Shown: one piece after another, positions 41,869 to 49,810 of the stretch | Numbering within the stretch: the stretch's first letter is position 1 | Layout of the letters: every line of letters begins with the position of its first letter | From: Candidatus Nitrosotenuis uzonensis | GTDB taxonomy: Archaea; Thermoproteota; Nitrososphaeria; Nitrososphaerales; Nitrosopumilaceae | NCBI RefSeq assembly: GCF_000723185.1 | Contig: NZ_CBTY010000009.1 | Coordinates: 421,326-485,325, forward strand | Direction: 5' to 3' | DNA length: 64,000 nucleotides | Program-made: the position numbers and the translations under genes | Notes under the pieces: model-generated | Databases searched by the model: none | Seen by the model: the letters and a program-made list of their open reading frames with translations, nothing else | What the model was told of the DNA's origin: nothing

Positions 41869-42803
41869 ACTAAAAGTAACGCAAAAAATATTGCAATTAT
41901 TATTACCGGCATGAGTTTTCTCATCCTTGCGTTGACCCTAACCGCGTCCTCCTTTTGGTCGTGATCTATAAGCCTCATCTGTATTACCATAGATAGCAGG
42001 TTGTTTAGGAATAAAGCGTATGCAATTATCATTATTTTATCAAATAACGTAAGATAGCCAATAGGTGGAAGCTGATTGGCCGCATTAAGATGAGCTGCAA
42101 CTGCGGCAAGGAGTGTAGATGCGCCAAGGCCAATTCTTGAGGTAAAGTTGGTCGGGCTCATCCAAAACGCAAGCATTGCTATTGTGGTAATTATAAGCAC
42201 TGGAAATATTGTCTTCAGAAAAGAAGACAGAAAGAATCTCTCAATTGTAATTGAAAAAATATAACGTGAGTAGGATTTTTCATCAGGATATTGGTGTTCG
42301 GTTATAGTAGAGTCGCTTGATACCAATCTCCACCCGGGAATATTAACCAGTTTGTCAATGCCAGTTGCATCAGCATCAGGGACAAATACCATCTTATCAA
42401 TGTCATCTATACCTTCTACCTCAACGGTAAGAAATAGCTGCTCAAATGGATATTTTTGAAAGTTCATATTTTTCAGAAAATTTCCCTTGACTCTTACCTC
42501 ATAGTAATTTGGCTCTACTGTAAGCACTTCAGTTGTTACCCTTCCGTTCATGAACTCAAATTTTGGTTTTGATTGCGTAAAGTCAGCTTCATTGGATTTT
42601 ATCCACATATAAAAATCAAGATCATAGGATCCGGTCTGCAGATCCACCTTACCCACATTTAGGAGATAGATGCCTATTTCATACTTTTTTTGCATGTCGG
42701 AATGCAAGATATCTGGTTCCTGTCCGTATGCTTGCATGGCAACCGTATTCAGCATTAAAATGGCTGCAGATACTGCAAGAAACGCTCTATGTAATTGCAA
42801 CAT
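41865..42803 (-). CDS. pentameric ligand-gated ion channel homologue (Cys-loop receptor superfamily)
   Basis: 312 residues. Signal peptide (1-27), a beta-sandwich outer domain of about 180 residues with the Pro-loop YPFEQLFLTVEVEG (no loop cysteines, as in prokaryotic members) and IPGWRLVS, then four membrane helices: FLKTIFPVLIITTIAML, pore-lining IGLGASTLLAAVAAHLNAAN, TLFDKIMIIAYALFL and LMPVIIIAIFFALLLV. Family members open a cation or anion pore when a ligand or protons bind outside. TATATAC lies about 29 nt upstream, so leaderless. Confidence 0.88.
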   Translation of the reverse strand: MLQLHRAFLAVSAAILMLNTVAMQAYGQEPDILHSDMQKKYEIGIYLLNVGKVDLQTGSYDLDFYMWIKSNEADFTQSKPKFEFMNGRVTTEVLTVEPNYYEVRVKGNFLKNMNFQKYPFEQLFLTVEVEGIDDIDKMVFVPDADATGIDKLVNIPGWRLVSSDSTITEHQYPDEKSYSRYIFSITIERFFLSSFLKTIFPVLIITTIAMLAFWMSPTNFTSRIGLGASTLLAAVAAHLNAANQLPPIGYLTLFDKIMIIAYALFLNNLLSMVIQMRLIDHDQKEDAVRVNARMRKLMPVIIIAIFFALLLV

Positions 42804-42844
42804 TTTTCATTGATGGAAAATCTATGTATATACTTTGAAGCAAG

Positions 42845-42879
42845 AAGGCATGCCGCAAATCTATCATAATCAATATTAA
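42845..42879 (-). promoter_or_regulatory. GGCATGCC element, copy 6
   Basis: AAGGCATGCCGCAAA, TCTATCATA, ATCAATATTAA. 42 nt upstream of the ligand-gated channel start and just upstream of its TATATAC box. The core ATG opens a nine-codon ORF (MPSCFKVYT-stop). Divergent gene at 42977 is about 100 nt away. Confidence 0.65.
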
Positions 42880-42976
42880 ATGCATAAGATCGACAAAACT
42901 CTTACGGGATGAAAAATGGTTAATCGTATTAGTAAAAATGTATTGAATTGGTAAAATTTCCAAGGCCAATTAATTT

Positions 42977-43999
42977 ATGTCTGTAGCATCACCTGATAAG
43001 GAAATGAGAATAGTATTCTTACTACCTGTCTTACTTTTGTTAGTGATATTGCCTGTACACGCTCAGTCATATGATACAGATAATGATGGGATTCCCGATG
43101 CGGTAGACAAATGCGATGACGAGAAAGAAGACTATCTTGGAATTAACAGATTTGATGGGTGCCCAAACAAGCCTCATGTTGCTGACCAAATAGATACACC
43201 GGCAGAATCAAAAGGTATGGAAGAGCTCAAAAATGCAGAGTCAGTAACCAGTACAGATTCCTTACCAGATATTTCTTCAGGAATATCTCAGGTCGAAATA
43301 CAAAATAATATAGCTGCCATGCAGGTTTCAGAGATTTCTTACGATTCTTTGATCAATTACCTAAACAAGATAGTAAGTGATGTCACCGATAAGGCTAGCT
43401 TCAACGACATAATCATTTTCTCGCTAGGTGTTGCAGTTTACGGCATATTCGTTTTTCATTTCTATCGATTTATCGCAAGACGGGATGTTTTCTCGTTTGA
43501 TCTGGAAAGAAGACTTGGCGGTGGCAAGTATAAATCCACAGGCGAGCGAAAATCTGCAGCTCCAAGAGTTGCAGCATACATTACAACCAAGTTTGTCATA
43601 TTTCCGGTAATAGTTTTTGCGTGGTTTTTAGCATATTCCATGTTCATATTATTACTTACACAGGATATGACTCCCGACAAAGTGTTTTTTGTGGCAAGCA
43701 TACTGATAATAGGAATTAGAATCACTGCATATTACAACGAGGATCTCTCAAAAGATCTTGCAAAGACTATACCTTTTGCCATTCTGGGAATATTTCTATT
43801 CGACCAGACATTTTTTACGGTACAAGATGTTGCAAACAACATAAATCAGATTCCAAAATTCGTAACGCAGATAGCAGCGTTTCTCATTGTTGCGTTCGTT
43901 GTGGAGATAATACTAAGCATTGCTTACCTGATCAGAGTAAGATTTTCCGGTAAAAAGAACAAAAACAACAGCAAAACAGAATCTGAACAGGCAATTTAG
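42977..43999 (+). CDS. membrane protein with thrombospondin type 3 calcium repeat
   Basis: 340 residues. Signal peptide (from ATG 42977 or 43004), then a calcium-binding repeat DTDNDGIPDAVDKCDDEKED with FDGCPN, a linker, and four to five membrane helices (IFSLGVAVYGIFVFHFYRFI, FVIFPVIVFAWFLAYSMFIL, VTQIAAFLIVAFVVEIIL). The tail is basic. The membrane part recalls small ion-channel proteins but I cannot place it. Divergent from the ligand-gated channel gene. Confidence 0.75.
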   Translation: MSVASPDKEMRIVFLLPVLLLLVILPVHAQSYDTDNDGIPDAVDKCDDEKEDYLGINRFDGCPNKPHVADQIDTPAESKGMEELKNAESVTSTDSLPDISSGISQVEIQNNIAAMQVSEISYDSLINYLNKIVSDVTDKASFNDIIIFSLGVAVYGIFVFHFYRFIARRDVFSFDLERRLGGGKYKSTGERKSAAPRVAAYITTKFVIFPVIVFAWFLAYSMFILLLTQDMTPDKVFFVASILIIGIRITAYYNEDLSKDLAKTIPFAILGIFLFDQTFFTVQDVANNINQIPKFVTQIAAFLIVAFVVEIILSIAYLIRVRFSGKKNKNNSKTESEQAI

Positions 44000-44001
44000 T
44001 A

Positions 44002-44514
44002 TTAGGCAGCGTTTGTAGCTTGGCTTGCCATAGCCCCAAGCTGTCTGTCTATTTCATTTATTGCTATCTTGTCTCTGCCTATTAGGTCGAATTTCTGCAA
44101 TATTGTTTCAAACTTGGTTTCTTCTTGTACCTGCTCAGTTACAAACCACTGTAAAAATGTGTACGAGCTGTGATCCTTTTCCTTTTGTGCCACATCCACC
44201 ATCTTGTTTATTGCCTGTGTGACAGACTGCTCGCTCTTTAGTGCTGCCTTGAATACTGATTCTAGTGAGCTGAAATTCGATGCAGGTTCCCTGATGGACG
44301 GAATCTTTGCCTGCACTCCAAGGTTATTCAGGTAATGTACTATCTTTAACATGTGTTGTCTTTCCTCGTCGGCTTGCTGATACAAAAAGCTGGCGGCACC
44401 CTCATAGCCTGTTACCTCGCTCCAAGAGGCCATAGAAAGATAGTAGTTTGATGCCGATGCTTCCATTGCAATCTGGTTGTTGAACAGATTTTCCATACCG
44501 CGAGAGATTTTCAT
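44002..44514 (-). CDS. ftn: ferritin
   Basis: 170 residues from ATG 44514 (MKISRGMENLFNNQIAMEAS). Four-helix ferritin: EASASNYYLSMASW, ADEERQHMLKIVHYLNN (E-x2-H ferroxidase residues) and FVTEQVQEETKFETILQ. Stores iron as ferric mineral in a 24-mer. Converges on the gene at 42977. Confidence 0.93.
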   Translation of the reverse strand: MKISRGMENLFNNQIAMEASASNYYLSMASWSEVTGYEGAASFLYQQADEERQHMLKIVHYLNNLGVQAKIPSIREPASNFSSLESVFKAALKSEQSVTQAINKMVDVAQKEKDHSSYTFLQWFVTEQVQEETKFETILQKFDLIGRDKIAINEIDRQLGAMASQATNAA

Positions 44515-44576
44515 CAACACTATCAAACTGTTATTGCATAAAAATTTTGAGATCTATAGAGATCAGATTGGCAGTA

Positions 44577-45479
44577 CTAGTATTTTGGTATTGCCAGTTT
44601 TGTTCTTGCAGAGATTGCAATTATTGAGACAATTGCTATGGCAAGCATTACTGCTGCTATTGCTCCAAACTCTGGAACTGCATACGTGCCTATTATCTCC
44701 AAGTTGCCGGCATAATCTGGAATTGATATTTCCAATGTCCTTGAAGAGTCGTCAGAGTGGGCTTCATAGACATCCAATACTGGCTGTCCGTCAGCTAGTA
44801 CCACAAATGGATTATCGCCTGAGCTTGACTGTGAATCAAGGATGCTTCTTGGAATTACAAGCAAAATAGAGCTGTCTTCCTGTGCAGCAATCTTTAGGTT
44901 AATGGAGGATGATTCGCTGCTTACGGTTGCCTTTTGTACTTTAACATTATTTGCCTGATACGTCACACAGTACAAGTCGGTACTGCTTTGTACGGTGATT
45001 TGGTTTGCGGAACATGCAACGGGTGTCCCAGGAGAGCCAACAATCTCGATTATTTCCCTATCGTGTATTTCCTGCGGTCCATACTGGACTCTAATAGTGT
45101 AAAAGCCGTCTTTGTTCCACAGGTTTCCAGCTGCCTTGATTGGCACTTTGTAGGTGTTATCAGCATTTACGTGAATTTGTTGAATGCCGATCACGTTGTT
45201 TTGAGGATTGTATATGGTCATGGTTACAGGTATGTCTGGTTTGTAATTGGCCACTGCACCCTCCACTATAATATCAGAGCCATAAAGGTACAGTTTTTTA
45301 TCGGTCCACATTCTAAGCGGGATATCTGCAAGCCTGTCAGATCGATCCGATTGATATAGATTGCTAGTAGGACAGTTCGGGCACGCAGTATCATAAGGAA
45401 GCGCCATTGCAGGTAAAAGTGATGCTACGGCTACAACAACAGATATTGTTGCAAGAAAACCTAGAATTTGCTGCCTCAT
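44577..45479 (-). CDS. secreted surface protein with PEFG-CTERM sorting signal
   Basis: 300 residues. Signal peptide, then CPNCP near residue 35, beta-rich domains (LYLYGSDIIVEGAVANYKPD, DGFYTIRVQYGPQEI), and a C-terminus of VPEFGAI, a membrane helix and Arg/Lys: the PEFG-CTERM signal recognised by archaeosortase in Nitrosopumilus-like archaea. Cell-surface protein; ligand unknown. Confidence 0.88.
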   Translation of the reverse strand: MRQQILGFLATISVVVAVASLLPAMALPYDTACPNCPTSNLYQSDRSDRLADIPLRMWTDKKLYLYGSDIIVEGAVANYKPDIPVTMTIYNPQNNVIGIQQIHVNADNTYKVPIKAAGNLWNKDGFYTIRVQYGPQEIHDREIIEIVGSPGTPVACSANQITVQSSTDLYCVTYQANNVKVQKATVSSESSSINLKIAAQEDSSILLVIPRSILDSQSSSGDNPFVVLADGQPVLDVYEAHSDDSSRTLEISIPDYAGNLEIIGTYAVPEFGAIAAVMLAIAIVSIIAISARTKLAIPKY

Positions 45480-45614
45480 TTCATTTGGTGTAATAGATTA
45501 CGATATTTATCTTTCTCGATGAATCCATGTATTTTAGACCGGATCTGTCGCAAGATTGTTAACAGTATATAATAAAGACGCCAGAATGGGCGCCCGGTAT
45601 AATTTGATTTTGTG

Positions 45615-46340
45615 TTAGGTTGACTTTGATCGCTTCTCTGCAAGCAACATTTCTTCTTTGATCTTTTCGTACTTGTCGCACGCGTAGCAGATCGTCTTTT
45701 GGTCATCCTCATATCGTGGCAACTTGCCGTTCTCATCAAAGTATGATTGCATGTTGGCATCAGTAAATCCGTGTTTTATGTTAAGGTCAGATACCAGTTT
45801 TATCATCTCAGTTCGCGACATGGAAGCGTATTTAATGAATTCTGCTTGTGCTTCTGCATAAGAGCCGCCAGATTGTAATATGGCCTGCTTTGCCTGAGTG
45901 GCAATTGTGATCTTGTTATTAAGATAGTCAAACTGATCCCAGTAAAACGCACTATGGGTAGCATTTACCCTTGAGACAAACTTGGCAAACGCGTTTTTTG
46001 GCATAAAATCTTCATGATCTTTGTTAAATGCCGCAAGATCCCTTTCCAGTCTTTCTTTGGCAAGTCGTCGTTGTTCTTCTATGAATTTTTCATGCTCGGT
46101 AATCTGCTTTTGCGCTGTCTGCATCTCTGCCAGTCTTTGTTTTGCAATTTCTATATTCTTGAGGATTTGAACTGCCGTAGGGTTTTTCTTTATTTCATCT
46201 CCTGCAACCACCGTAAAGTTGGAACCTGCAGCCTGTGCAAAAGCAGACGGTGTTGTCAACAGTATCAGTGATAATGATGCCAAAAACACAAAAGAGAATA
46301 TTTTGTAATCTGAATTTCTACCAGTTTTGTCCCCGTTCAT
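45615..46340 (-). CDS. secreted coiled-coil protein
   Basis: 241 residues. Signal peptide (about 12-36, SAFAQ). Residues 55-105 are a strong coiled coil (IAKQRLAEMQTAQKQITEHE). Near the end a C-x2-C (CYACDKYE). Function unknown. A TTAGGTAA-N5-TTACCTAA palindrome centred 45 nt upstream of the ATG precedes a GGTTTTATTTTG TATA box; the same type of site precedes the next upstream gene. Confidence 0.72.
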   Translation of the reverse strand: MNGDKTGRNSDYKIFSFVFLASLSLILLTTPSAFAQAAGSNFTVVAGDEIKKNPTAVQILKNIEIAKQRLAEMQTAQKQITEHEKFIEEQRRLAKERLERDLAAFNKDHEDFMPKNAFAKFVSRVNATHSAFYWDQFDYLNNKITIATQAKQAILQSGGSYAEAQAEFIKYASMSRTEMIKLVSDLNIKHGFTDANMQSYFDENGKLPRYEDDQKTICYACDKYEKIKEEMLLAEKRSKST

Positions 46341-46374
46341 TCATTATGGCTTCCAGACTCAACAAAATAAAACC

Positions 46375-46395
46375 TTAGGTAACAAAATTACCTAA
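46375..46395. promoter_or_regulatory. palindrome TTAGGTAA-CAAAA-TTACCTAA
   Basis: Perfect 8-bp arms, centred 45 nt upstream of the secreted coiled-coil gene, directly next to its TATA box. Shares the GTAAC/GTTAC core with the site at 46827-46841. Putative operator for the winged-helix protein encoded at 46837-47147. Confidence 0.6.
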
Positions 46396-46407
46396 ACTAG
46401 GCACAAA

Positions 46408-46788
46408 TCAGGGCTTTTGCTGGTCGTTTTCATCATCAAGCTTTTTGTCGACTTTCTCTTGCAGCTCCTTGTAGCGGTCGTATTTTTTTGTCCATCGCGA
46501 AAGCACAATCCACTGTCGTATCCCAATGCCAAGCCATACTGCAGATATTACAAACGGAATTATTCTAAATATTATGAATTTGGGCTTTGGCCCGTCATCC
46601 TGTGTCTTGTCTCGACTTTCTTCAAAAGGAGGATCAAATATTTCATAGGTTATCAAAAGCGCCACAGGAGGTATTATCATGATTGTCAGGATCATAACAA
46701 TGAACATTTTTTTTGTCTTGTTCAGCTGGAAGATGATCTCATCCATTATCTTGAATATGTTGCCGCCACTTTTCTCAGAATCCGTCAT
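46408..46788 (-). CDS. two-helix membrane protein
   Basis: 126 residues. Two membrane segments (MFIVMILTIMIIPPVALLIT; IIPFVISAVWLGIGIRQW) and a charged C-terminus. Shine-Dalgarno GGAGG about 10 nt before ATG 46788 and a TTTTTAAG box further up. Unknown function; probably co-regulated with 45615-46340. Confidence 0.68.
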   Translation of the reverse strand: MTDSEKSGGNIFKIMDEIIFQLNKTKKMFIVMILTIMIIPPVALLITYEIFDPPFEESRDKTQDDGPKPKFIIFRIIPFVISAVWLGIGIRQWIVLSRWTKKYDRYKELQEKVDKKLDDENDQQKP

Positions 46789-46826
46789 GAATGAGTATCC
46801 TCCAAAGTTTTACTTAAAAACACTGT

Positions 46827-46841
46827 AGTAACTTTGTTACT
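46827..46841. promoter_or_regulatory. palindrome AGTAAC-TTT-GTTACT
   Basis: Centred 46 nt upstream of ATG 46788, immediately beyond the TATA box. It overlaps the stop codon of the winged-helix gene. Same GTAAC core as 46375-46395. Confidence 0.6.
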
Positions 46842-47147
46842 CATCTTTCTCCTTCCTTGGAAACAGCTCTTCATACGGCTCTAATACTGCCTGGAGAATT
46901 TCCTTGCCCTTGTCCGAGATTTTGTACTTTATTATGCTCTTGTTTCCCCACGGCTCCTCAGTCCTCAGTATCATTTCTTTTGTCACCATATCATCCAGTA
47001 TTCCTTTATGTTTTACATTATTCAGGCCGCAGTAGCTCATAAGCTTGCTCTGGTTCAGCTCGCCGTGTTCATACAACTTTAACAAAATGTCCTTTCTGAT
47101 GTATATTCTGTCTCTATATTCATGAACCAGTTGAACTCATCTACCAT
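46837..47147 (-). pseudogene. winged-helix regulator with probable N-terminal frameshift
   Basis: The uninterrupted C-terminal frame (LKLYEHGELNQSKLMSYCGL ... EPWGNKSIIKYKISDKGKEI) is a winged helix. The frame continues upstream as YRDRIYIRKDILLKL, a normal first helix, but has no start codon before a stop. The other frame from ATG 47147 reads MVDEFNWFMN and meets this frame near 47116-47120. A single-base shift would join them; either a sequencing error, a mutation or translation from TTG 47085. Confidence 0.55.
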
Positions 47148-47338
47148 GCACATCCGGCAATTATAAAATCTGTTAGAATCATTCCACCTTGATGCCATCT
47201 AGGAGACAATTGCTGCTTTCCATGCAGAAATACGCGCCTGCATTACATTCAAGATTGTAAACATTACTGAAAATGTATCAAGTACAATTCAGAACACTAG
47301 ATCCTTATCTAATGCGTTAAACAAATACGATAACAAGT

Positions 47339-47713
47339 CTACAATTTTTTTCTTTTTTCACAAGCCAGAATAGCAATTACAATTGCCAAAAATGCAATCT
47401 GGGCTGTCTCGATTATTATCGCATTTTGGCTTACAGGCCCTCCCCTGCCAGTTATAGGATTATCAGGGATTCTTGTTATAACCCACAGTGCAATAAATAC
47501 TGCCGTACCGCCAATTCCAATCGAATACCAAATCGCACCCCATCTGCGAATCATCGGTACAACCCAGAATACCTGTGCTATTCCCCCAACAAGGAATAGA
47601 ATTCCCGCATTGAGGTTGTTTGGAAATGAATTAAAGGACATTATTACATGCATTATTCCAGATATGGCAGTAGCCGCCGCGGCCGCAATATACAGGATGT
47701 GATCTTTTTTCAT
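47339..47713 (-). CDS. four-helix membrane protein
   Basis: 124 residues with four membrane helices (IAAAAATAISGIMHVIMSFN, LNAGILFLVGGIAQVFWVVP, IGIGGTAVFIALWVITRI, IIIETAQIAFLAIVIAIL). Conserved-looking RxPDNPITG between helices 3 and 4. Not recognised. No gene seen in the 190 nt upstream of the winged-helix start. Confidence 0.68.
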   Translation of the reverse strand: MKKDHILYIAAAAATAISGIMHVIMSFNSFPNNLNAGILFLVGGIAQVFWVVPMIRRWGAIWYSIGIGGTAVFIALWVITRIPDNPITGRGGPVSQNAIIIETAQIAFLAIVIAILACEKRKKL

Positions 47714-47825
47714 CGTATCTTGCGTGTTCTCTATATTTTTCTTAAGGTTTTTGGCACAAAGTTATGCTAACATGTTGAGAATTCATTCAGATAATGCTTA
47801 AGTGATTTGAAATCCTATTGAATGC

Positions 47826-48233
47826 ATGCAGATAAGCAAAGAGTTTTCAGATACTGTAGCTAGCCTGTTTAAGGGAAAGAATTTTGCGTTCGTTGCATCA
47901 TTGATGAGCGATGGTGGACCACAAATAACACCTGTTTGGGTCGATTATGACGGTAAGTTCATTCTAATCAATACAGCGGAGGGAAGAACAAAACAAAGAA
48001 ATTTTGAGCGGGATCCACGGGTTGCAGTGTCAGTAGTTGATCACGCAAATCCCTACAACATGGTAACCATTAGAGGAAGAATAGTTGAACAAACTACATC
48101 TGGTGCAGACGAGCACATAGACAAACTGGCTAAAAAATATCTTGGAGTGGATAAATATCCGTTCAGGTCTGCAAGCGAGAAAAGAGTCATACTAAAGATA
48201 AAGCCGGAAAAAGTGTTTCACATGTCCAATTGA
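47826..48233 (+). CDS. PPOX-class F420/FMN-dependent enzyme
   Basis: 135 residues with the split-barrel pattern FAFVASLMSDGGPQITPVWV, GRTKQRNFERDPRVAVSVVD and NMVTIRGRIVEQT. These small enzymes often bind F420 in archaea; substrate unknown. The F420-dependent NADP reductase at 57679 shows the cofactor is present. Confidence 0.87.
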   Translation: MQISKEFSDTVASLFKGKNFAFVASLMSDGGPQITPVWVDYDGKFILINTAEGRTKQRNFERDPRVAVSVVDHANPYNMVTIRGRIVEQTTSGADEHIDKLAKKYLGVDKYPFRSASEKRVILKIKPEKVFHMSN

Positions 48234-48308
48234 TGCACACATATCCTGCTAACTATTGCAGGTGTGCCTGAAATGATTCTGCAATATAGATTGGAAAAAA
48301 TTGATGGA

Positions 48309-48749
48309 TCAGTAGTCCAAGACTACTGCCGCATCATCTAGTATTTGTTGCATCTTTGGCATTTGAGGATGTTTGTCTATTTCAACACCTGGTAATAGGT
48401 CCGTGCTTTTCAGTCCTGCCATTGCAATACAATGCTCGCATGCTATCACTCTCCCCCCAGAATCAAGGAATTCTTGCAGGTTCTGATTTGCTGTCTTTAG
48501 ATTGGCAGGAGGGTTCTTTGCCGCTAGCGCAACTCCGTCTACGTCAAGTAGAACCACAACTGTCTTTCCTGCAGCAAGTGTCGATTTTGCATGTTCTACT
48601 CCCATTGTAGCAGAGTGAAAGTCTGCCTCGCCTGCGGTGATATGTATCATCACCGTGCGTTTGTATGCGTCCACTTGTTGCATTGCTATTCCAGCTGTCG
48701 CAATCAGGGCTACAAGTATTGGTATTGCCCATTTTAGATTTTTTTGCAT
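48309..48749 (-). CDS. secreted DsrE/DsrF-like protein
   Basis: 146 residues with a signal peptide (AIPILVALIATAGIAMQ). The mature part has the DsrE pattern: TVMIHITAGEADFHSATM, GKTVVVLLDVDGVALA, and VIACEHCIAMAGLK with a conserved Cys that carries sulfur in DsrE proteins. Export of such a protein is unusual. A GGTAGRTTCG palindrome sits 46 nt upstream. Confidence 0.8.
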   Translation of the reverse strand: MQKNLKWAIPILVALIATAGIAMQQVDAYKRTVMIHITAGEADFHSATMGVEHAKSTLAAGKTVVVLLDVDGVALAAKNPPANLKTANQNLQEFLDSGGRVIACEHCIAMAGLKSTDLLPGVEIDKHPQMPKMQQILDDAAVVLDY

Positions 48750-48783
48750 GTATGATAGTGTACTTTTAATAAAAAAATCAATT

Positions 48784-48806
48784 TGGTAGGTTCGTCGAAT
48801 CTACCA
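48784..48806. promoter_or_regulatory. 23-bp near-perfect palindrome, putative operator
   Basis: TGGTAGGTTCG, centre T, CGAATCTACCA: 10 of 11 pairs are Watson-Crick and one is G-T. Centred 46 nt upstream of the DsrE-like start, before a TTTTTTTATTAAAAG box. A related site lies upstream of the adjacent regulator. Confidence 0.65.
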
Positions 48807-48808
48807 GC

Positions 48809-49306
48809 TCATAATGCAAGAAAGATATCTTCTGCATGGCCAAGACTCTCATCAAATAGTTTTGAGAACTCTTTTTGGAATGTTTTTTTGAGCAATTCGA
48901 TGTTTTTGACACGGTAGTATTCTTTTCCATTCTGCATGTATTTTTCTATTATTCCCTCATCTATGAGCTCGGAGAGATTCCACGATAAAGTTGATGGACT
49001 CTTGTCTATTTTCAGGGTAAGCTCCTTGAAGCTTGGTTTGCCTTCCACAATTATTTTAAAAAGTATCTGCTTTTTAGTTGGTTTTCTGATATTGCGGATT
49101 ATTGGGTATTCCTCCTCAAGTACACTAGAATGGTAGTATCTTCTGTGCTTTGTTGCCTTTTGGGATTTTATTATTCCCTGTTTTTCCAGCTGGTTCAGAT
49201 AATACGTTATTACGCCTGTTTCCATGCCAGTTTTTTTCATCAGACTGCTCAAGTTTATTCCAGGAGTTTCTTGAATCAGTTTTAATATTAGTTCTCTTCT
49301 TTGCAC
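48809..49306 (-). CDS. tandem winged-helix transcriptional regulator
   Basis: 165 residues with two winged helices: LILKLIQETPGINLSSLMKK, GVITYYLNQLEKQGIIKSQK and then QILFKIIVEGKPSFKELTLK, STLSWNLSELIDEGIIEKY. This two-wing layout is common in archaeal ArsR-like regulators. Likely controls the DsrE-like gene just downstream and itself through GGTAGATTCG-type palindromes. Confidence 0.82.
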   Translation of the reverse strand: MQRRELILKLIQETPGINLSSLMKKTGMETGVITYYLNQLEKQGIIKSQKATKHRRYYHSSVLEEEYPIIRNIRKPTKKQILFKIIVEGKPSFKELTLKIDKSPSTLSWNLSELIDEGIIEKYMQNGKEYYRVKNIELLKKTFQKEFSKLFDESLGHAEDIFLAL

Positions 49307-49350
49307 GTTTTATGATAGAATCATGAACTTAAAACATATTATGACGTTTC

Positions 49351-49371
49351 CCACAGTTCGATGAATTTACC
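49351..49371. promoter_or_regulatory. second, weaker GGTARATTC-type site
   Basis: On the minus strand GGTAAATTCATCGAACTGTG, similar to the palindrome at 48784. Lies exactly midway (55 nt) between the regulator start at 49306 and the divergent gene at 49416, so it could control both. Confidence 0.45.
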
Positions 49372-49415
49372 AGATTCCTTTTTAGCAAATTTGACGTATT
49401 ATTAGCCGAGATAAA

Positions 49416-49736
49416 ATGTCCAAATACGAACAAGAAAAGAAAATGCCATGGATGTGGTATGTTGGATTGGTGCTAGGAGGATTGGCAGTCCTTCTTATGA
49501 CTACCATTGCACCCGTTTGGCATTGGTTCCCAGTACAGATAACAGAGCAGGGAACTGTTCTGGCAGTAACTGAGAATGGATGCGTTATCAAGACACAAAC
49601 GGTAAATCTGCCAGTTATACAGAAATGCGATGCGCAGCCAGGAGATGTGATAGAGGTAACCTATTACGCCCCATCAAAGGTAACGAGTGGGTACTACGAG
49701 CGCATGCAGGAAAAGGCAGTACTAGTCCAACCATAG
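49416..49736 (+). CDS. single-pass membrane protein with OB-like outer domain
   Basis: 106 residues. One membrane helix (about 12-34, MWYVGLVLGGLAVLLMTTIA), then a small beta-rich domain with two Cys (NGCVIKTQTVNLPVIQKCDA) and YYAPSKVTSGYYERM. Unknown function. Divergent from the winged-helix regulator and possibly sharing its operator. Confidence 0.68.
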   Translation: MSKYEQEKKMPWMWYVGLVLGGLAVLLMTTIAPVWHWFPVQITEQGTVLAVTENGCVIKTQTVNLPVIQKCDAQPGDVIEVTYYAPSKVTSGYYERMQEKAVLVQP

Positions 49737-49810
49737 ATATTTTTTGCCAAGTTTTGAATAAACGCATGTTATTTGAAATTATCATATCAAGTATAGCAGG
49801 AATAAGGGAA

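Noticed and set aside
45476..45760. 94-residue basic minus-strand ORF at the end of the coiled-coil gene
   Set aside because: Out-of-frame overlap with 45615-46340 and the following gap; no family resemblance.
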